The notes under the pieces: model-generated
The model's database searches: none
What the model saw: only the letters and a program-made list of their open reading frames with translations
What the model was told of the DNA's origin: nothing
DNA from: an uncultured bacterium
Lineage (GTDB): Bacteria > Chloroflexota > Anaerolineae > J036 > Brachytrichaceae
DNA length: 64,000 nucleotides
Assembly (NCBI GenBank): GCA_903921365.1
Contig: CAIXPS010000084.1
Location: forward strand, 1 to 64,000
Direction: 5' to 3'
Part shown: positions 60,214-64,000 of the stretch, one piece after another
How the letters are laid out: every line of letters begins with the position of its first letter
How positions within the stretch are numbered: the first letter of the stretch is position 1
Program-made: the position numbers and the translations under genes

Positions 60214-63138
60214 CTATATCATCGACCTGCTGGTCTTTTTGTCTCTGATAGCCTTCGCCACGTCGAGCAGGAATGCTTCCACCTTGCCCGGCGCCTCCGT
60301 ACAGGCTTTGATCTGTCCCGTCAGAAGACCCTTGGTTTTCTCGGGGTCTTTTGCAAAGTTTGCGATTATCGTCTTCGGTAATGCGACCTTTTTGGTCAGT
60401 GTTTCCAGTTGTTGTGTCAGGATTGAAAAATCGGAAGTCCCCATCGTGTCGCCGTATTGCAGGAGCGTCTGCATGATCTTGAAACCGCCGGCATAGGCGC
60501 CCTGCAAACCGCTGATGGCCATGGGGGGAATCTGTTGTACGTGAGACGGCAAATTCTCAGTGGACTCTCCCACCTCTCTTTTCTGTTGTACGGTGAGCAT
60601 CCCTTCGGCCAAGAGATTGGCGACTAATGACTGTACATCACCCTCCTCCACAGACACGGCGTCTGGAGGTTTATCACCCAGGGTAGTTACGGTCACACCG
60701 GTGCCGTTGAAATAGTCTATGATCGCCTGTTTCACAGGATCCTTGATGGTCGAAGCCAGGAACGCTTCGTCGCAATCGCGCTTAATGTTCACACCTCCAA
60801 AAACCTGCACTTCGAACAACAGCGCCAATCCATAAATCGGCTTTTTGGTTTGAGCCGCATTGACGATGTTGTCCACCACACCGAGCTTCTTCGTGTCCTT
60901 GAGCCAGGTAAGTCCTTTCCCGCCGAAAGCGAAGTCGTGCAGTGCGAACAGCGGGTCGCGCCGCGGCTGGCCATGGTCGGAGGCCGTGTAGATCAGGCGG
61001 TTCTTCACCGCGTCGCGGTTCATCTTGAAGTGCAGGTCGCCATAATAGTTGCTGCCGTGCTTATTGGGGTCGTCGCCGCCCTTGGATGTCTCCCAGTTGA
61101 TATTCAGAGCGCCGAACGAGGGCATCTCCTCGGGCTTAAACCCCAGGTTGCCAGTCATCAGCCGATCCTTCCAGATGCGGAAGCGCATATAGTTCGGGCC
61201 GCGCTTTTCTTCTTCCTTCAGTCCCTCATCGTTCCAACGCTTCACGAAGTCCAGTTGCCCCTTCGCGCCTGTCTTCCTAAACAGCGTGCTGTAATCCATC
61301 TGCTCGCGTTTTGCGGCAGCGGGATTGAATTCCGGGCTGGGGGTGGTCGTGCCGCCGAACCATTTGTCCGATTGCACCGTGATCGTGAAGGGCGCTGAGG
61401 TGAGTACGTTGAGCACCTTTGTATACAGGGCATCCGCCTCTACATCGATCAGACCATAGCGTTGCTTGAACAGGTCGACGAACTGCGCCTTGACGGACGT
61501 TTTGTCAATCAATGCCTCAGCTTCTTCGATCTCCCCCAGATGTTGCTCTTGTTTTGGGTTCAGCTTGGTGTCGCGAGGCACCCAGATGCGCGCCACTGTG
61601 GGGTGCTGGATCTCATTCTTTAGTTCCGTCAACCGCGTTTCGGTATCGCCAGTGAAGGCCAGGCGGTCGGAGGACGTTTTGCCGCCTGCATTCCATTTGG
61701 GCGCGCCTTTTTTATCGGAACTGTTATCGCCAAAAAGCTGAGCAAAAAAGTACTTGGAATACTCGCCATGCGCTTCACGCGTGCTGAATCGCGCAGTGAC
61801 GTCATCCTCGTGCAGTTGCTCCTGCGTGTATGCCGCCATCTGCGCCTGAAATCGCTGCTCCATCAGGTTGTACATGTCCAATGGATTGGTCATACCGGCA
61901 GTGGTCGCCATTTTGATGATGGTTTTAGCTGCGTCGTCCTTGCGAAGTTCGCGGTGCATGTACTGGGTTACAGGATTGCCTTCCAGCAGCGTTTTCGTCA
62001 ACGTCAGCAAGGGCGCCTGCGCATTGGTTTTGCGCAAGCTTCTCTTTTGCCTGCCAATCTGTGTCTCAATCTCAGGCCGATATTCCTCGAATAGTTTAAT
62101 GGCTATTTCGGACTGGACTGTGATATCGCCCACTTCTTCCGCAATCACGCGCGCAACGCTATCAAGCGACATCGCAAGCATCATGGCGTCGCGTGTGTCG
62201 TTGTCAGTCTCTTTTTTGCCAAAGTGCTGTTTATACTGTTTCATCGTAACAGATAGACGGGCTTCCATCTTCTGCTTCTGGATATCGGTCTTCAGCTTCT
62301 CACTGATGAAGGGGATTCCGTTCAGCGCATTCAGGATTTCCTTCGTCGTTAGCGCGGTTCGCGCGCGCTGGATAGCCGGCGTGACGCGCCGGCGCGCAAT
62401 GGGGTTTGACGAGCGACGAGTTGTCGCGCTATCCTGCTGCACCACATGGGTCAATTCATGCGCCAGCAGGCGCTTGCCGGACGTTGATTCCGGGTTGTAC
62501 TTTCCCTCGCCCAGGTAAATATGGCTGCCGTGCGTAAACGCCTGCGCCCCCAGTGCGCGATTCAAAGAATCTGCGTGTGAACCGGTGTGCACGCGCACCT
62601 TGTTGAAATCCACACCGAATTTTGGCTCCAGTTCCGAGCGCAGTTTTGGAGGCAGAGCGTTACCGCCGCTCGCGCCAGCCGACAATTGACGTTCGATCCC
62701 GCGACCGGCCTCAAAGCTGCCGCTCAAATCGTCAACCCCGCGACGCTGCACAAGAGTAGTGATGGCCGGTGTGCGTTGAGCGAAATCGTCATCTTCCTGG
62801 CGCGAAACATCAGCGCGCAGTGGCTTGTCTGATAATACCTGTGAAGCCACGCGGTCAGCCTCGCGCTCATAGGGATCGTCAGCAGCGCCAACGGCCAGCC
62901 TGGTTTGGATGCTCCCTTCGCGACTGGCCAGCAGTCTCCCCACCGCACGGTTACCCACTGCGCGTTGCAGTTGCAATACATCATCTGCAGTCGGTGACGC
63001 CACGCCGCTCAGGGTCTGCCGCACAATTGTGGCAATAGGGGGCTGCGTCACTGACGGCGCATGCTTCGCACTTTCCTGCTTACGCGAACTCTGTCTGGCG
63101 GTTGATTGAATGACGCGCCCTTGTTCTTTGCCAGTCAT
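60214..63138 (-). CDS. eCIS-core (DUF4157) metalloprotease-like protein, large
   Basis: A 974-residue cytoplasmic protein. The start at 63138 has GGAG 8 bases before it. A disordered Gln/Arg/Ser-rich N-terminus (1-150) precedes a DUF4157 domain (about 150-240): VRVHTGSHADSLNRALGA, then HIYLGEGKYNPESTS and LLAHELTHVVQQ, a zinc HExxH motif near residue 227. This domain is linked to contractile injection system cargo. The rest is helical, then a C-terminal part (about 650-900) with NINWETSKGG and YGDLHFKMNRDAVKNRLIYT, which could be an effector domain of the DUF3626 or ADP-ribosyltransferase type. That last reading is tentative. Confidence 0.8.
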   Translation of the reverse strand: MTGKEQGRVIQSTARQSSRKQESAKHAPSVTQPPIATIVRQTLSGVASPTADDVLQLQRAVGNRAVGRLLASREGSIQTRLAVGAADDPYEREADRVASQVLSDKPLRADVSRQEDDDFAQRTPAITTLVQRRGVDDLSGSFEAGRGIERQLSAGASGGNALPPKLRSELEPKFGVDFNKVRVHTGSHADSLNRALGAQAFTHGSHIYLGEGKYNPESTSGKRLLAHELTHVVQQDSATTRRSSNPIARRRVTPAIQRARTALTTKEILNALNGIPFISEKLKTDIQKQKMEARLSVTMKQYKQHFGKKETDNDTRDAMMLAMSLDSVARVIAEEVGDITVQSEIAIKLFEEYRPEIETQIGRQKRSLRKTNAQAPLLTLTKTLLEGNPVTQYMHRELRKDDAAKTIIKMATTAGMTNPLDMYNLMEQRFQAQMAAYTQEQLHEDDVTARFSTREAHGEYSKYFFAQLFGDNSSDKKGAPKWNAGGKTSSDRLAFTGDTETRLTELKNEIQHPTVARIWVPRDTKLNPKQEQHLGEIEEAEALIDKTSVKAQFVDLFKQRYGLIDVEADALYTKVLNVLTSAPFTITVQSDKWFGGTTTPSPEFNPAAAKREQMDYSTLFRKTGAKGQLDFVKRWNDEGLKEEEKRGPNYMRFRIWKDRLMTGNLGFKPEEMPSFGALNINWETSKGGDDPNKHGSNYYGDLHFKMNRDAVKNRLIYTASDHGQPRRDPLFALHDFAFGGKGLTWLKDTKKLGVVDNIVNAAQTKKPIYGLALLFEVQVFGGVNIKRDCDEAFLASTIKDPVKQAIIDYFNGTGVTVTTLGDKPPDAVSVEEGDVQSLVANLLAEGMLTVQQKREVGESTENLPSHVQQIPPMAISGLQGAYAGGFKIMQTLLQYGDTMGTSDFSILTQQLETLTKKVALPKTIIANFAKDPEKTKGLLTGQIKACTEAPGKVEAFLLDVAKAIRDKKTSRSMI

Positions 63139-63328
63139 AGCACGTTCTCCAAGTATTGAATGCAAAAAATACTAAAGATGTGCGTGACAGCCTCTCAGAG
63201 TACCCAGTACGAACAGGCTGTGCGCACTGATAAGCCATTATATAACCGCTCCAACAACACCGTGAGCAAACTCCGGCTCTATACCTTGCGCCTGTTGAAT
63301 GTGCTCACGCGTTAAGAGGTCAGACTTC
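63139..63328. other. Intergenic region with hairpin at the Gfo/Idh stop
   Basis: A stem cagacttct/agaagtctg (63321-63329 with 63334-63342) overlaps the stop codon of the neighbouring Gfo/Idh gene. It lacks a T-run, so it may be only a weak terminator. The rest must hold the promoter of the DUF4157 gene; no clear match seen. Confidence 0.5.
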
Positions 63329-64000
63329 TCAGAAGAAGTCTGGCATCTTAACGTCTACGCGCCGTCCAGTCTCGTGCGACTCAATCGCCGCATATGCCAG
63401 CGCGAGCGCGCGCCGCCCGGCGCGCGCATGGATGGGCGGCGGCTGGCCGTTTCTGAAAGCCGCGAACAACACGTCCATGTGTTTGTCGAAGGTGTGGAGA
63501 AACTCGCGATCGATGTCGTTGAAGTAGCCGGCCTGCCACACCTCGGCGACCTCATTGCCCACGGGCTGGAACGAATAGCGGCGCACTGTGTCCTCGACGA
63601 CCACGTGCCCTTTCGTCCCGTTGATTTCCAACAGATGCGTGTTTGGATAGGCGTACGAGGAATCATATGAGCCCACCAGGCTGCCCACCGCCCCGTTGGC
63701 GAAGCGCAACGCCAGCACCAGCGTCCGGAACCCTTTGCCGGTCTTGTCGGTCATCTGCGCCATGACGCTGTCGATTGGCCCGCACAGATATTCGAGCTGG
63801 TCGAAGGCGTGGCACTGCGTCTCGATGAGATTGGCGTGGGGGTGATCGCTGCTGCCCTCGCCGCCAAAGCGCCACGTGGCGAAGATAATCTCGCCCAGCC
63901 GGCCTGCCTCTATCGCCTGGCGCGTCATCACGATGGGTTTGGCGTAGCGGTGATTGAAATTAATCGCGAAGAATAGGGCGCGCTTCTGGGCTTCTGCCAG
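63329..64000 (-). CDS. Gfo/Idh/MocA oxidoreductase, C-terminal part (cut by window edge)
   Basis: An open frame to the window end without a start, so the N-terminal Rossmann part lies outside. FAINFNHRYAKPIVMTRQAIEAGRLGEI is the usual joint after the E-K-P motif, with N-x-R. HAFDQLEYLCGPIDSVMAQM is the conserved His segment that helps catalysis, and NGTKGHVVVED the late beta sheet. A sugar-alcohol type dehydrogenase is likely. Stop codon TGA lies within a hairpin. Confidence 0.93.
   Translation of the reverse strand: MAEAQKRALFFAINFNHRYAKPIVMTRQAIEAGRLGEIIFATWRFGGEGSSDHPHANLIETQCHAFDQLEYLCGPIDSVMAQMTDKTGKGFRTLVLALRFANGAVGSLVGSYDSSYAYPNTHLLEINGTKGHVVVEDTVRRYSFQPVGNEVAEVWQAGYFNDIDREFLHTFDKHMDVLFAAFRNGQPPPIHARAGRRALALAYAAIESHETGRRVDVKMPDFF

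Overview
The window reads as chromosomal DNA of a GC-rich free-living bacterium, most probably a Chloroflexota (Anaerolineae-like) species. This is an inference from three things. Two flavin/F420-type reductase families are present (a DDN-like protein and a PPOX-class protein). Secreted proteins end in a short Y-x-P-[LI]-x-x-R tail that I associate with this phylum. There are many URO-D-fold, Gfo/Idh/MocA and DUF2961 genes. No rRNA, tRNA or intact mobile element was seen. The DNA is a patchwork of short operons, with broken genes and duplicated fragments between them.

Layout. 1-2.4 kb: the end of an ABC exporter, an aldo/keto reductase and a small HTH protein. 2.7-8.3 kb: a secreted RCC1-propeller/metalloprotease protein and a lipase-like lipoprotein. 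8.4-12.5 kb: a broken VapBC pair, then an MFS transporter with two URO-D-fold proteins. 12.6-17 kb: a more AT-rich exporter operon with a short cysteine-containing ORF, a heterodimeric ABC exporter and an HlyD-type adaptor. 17.1-24.1 kb: DegV, AlkX/YcaQ, an MFS fragment copied from 11.6 kb, a divergent MarR/DUF1801 pair, an M24-like protein, a DDN-like reductase, and an OsmC protein behind a textbook SAM-I riboswitch with terminator. 24.1-33.3 kb: a catabolic-looking region (FN3K-like kinase, glycosidase-like protein, PhyH dioxygenase; then a membrane protein, Gfo/Idh, DUF2961 and URO-D). It is interrupted by an adhesin remnant, a partial second Gfo/Idh copy and an orphan promoter.

33.3-44 kb: a secreted repeat protein, 30-bp tandem repeats, an HsdR remnant, a second aldo/keto reductase, amt plus P-II behind a leader with a terminator, UbiB, a phosphotransferase coupled to a serine hydrolase, and an HTH/PIN toxin-antitoxin pair. 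44-54 kb: a penicillin-acylase-family enzyme carrying an in-frame palindromic insertion, an alpha/beta hydrolase, a hydroxyacid dehydrogenase, a TIM-barrel-like protein, an SDR, a phospholipase-C-like lipoprotein and a second AlkX. 54-64 kb: a Phd/PIN pair whose toxin start codon reads ATA, another URO-D protein, a nitroreductase, a DinB remnant, a PPOX protein, a GNAT, a compact restriction-modification pair, a large eCIS-core (DUF4157) protein and the end of a Gfo/Idh gene.

Functionally the window mixes carbohydrate or one-carbon catabolism (four URO-D-fold proteins, Gfo/Idh, DUF2961, PhyH), nitrogen uptake (Amt/P-II), export, and defence or conflict genes. The most notable signals are the SAM riboswitch on an osmC-type gene, the amt leader, a CLCA-like metalloprotease fused to a seven-bladed RCC1 propeller, the eCIS-core protein, the small ORF coupled to the exporter, the acylase palindrome insertion, and an orphan promoter-operator-RBS unit.
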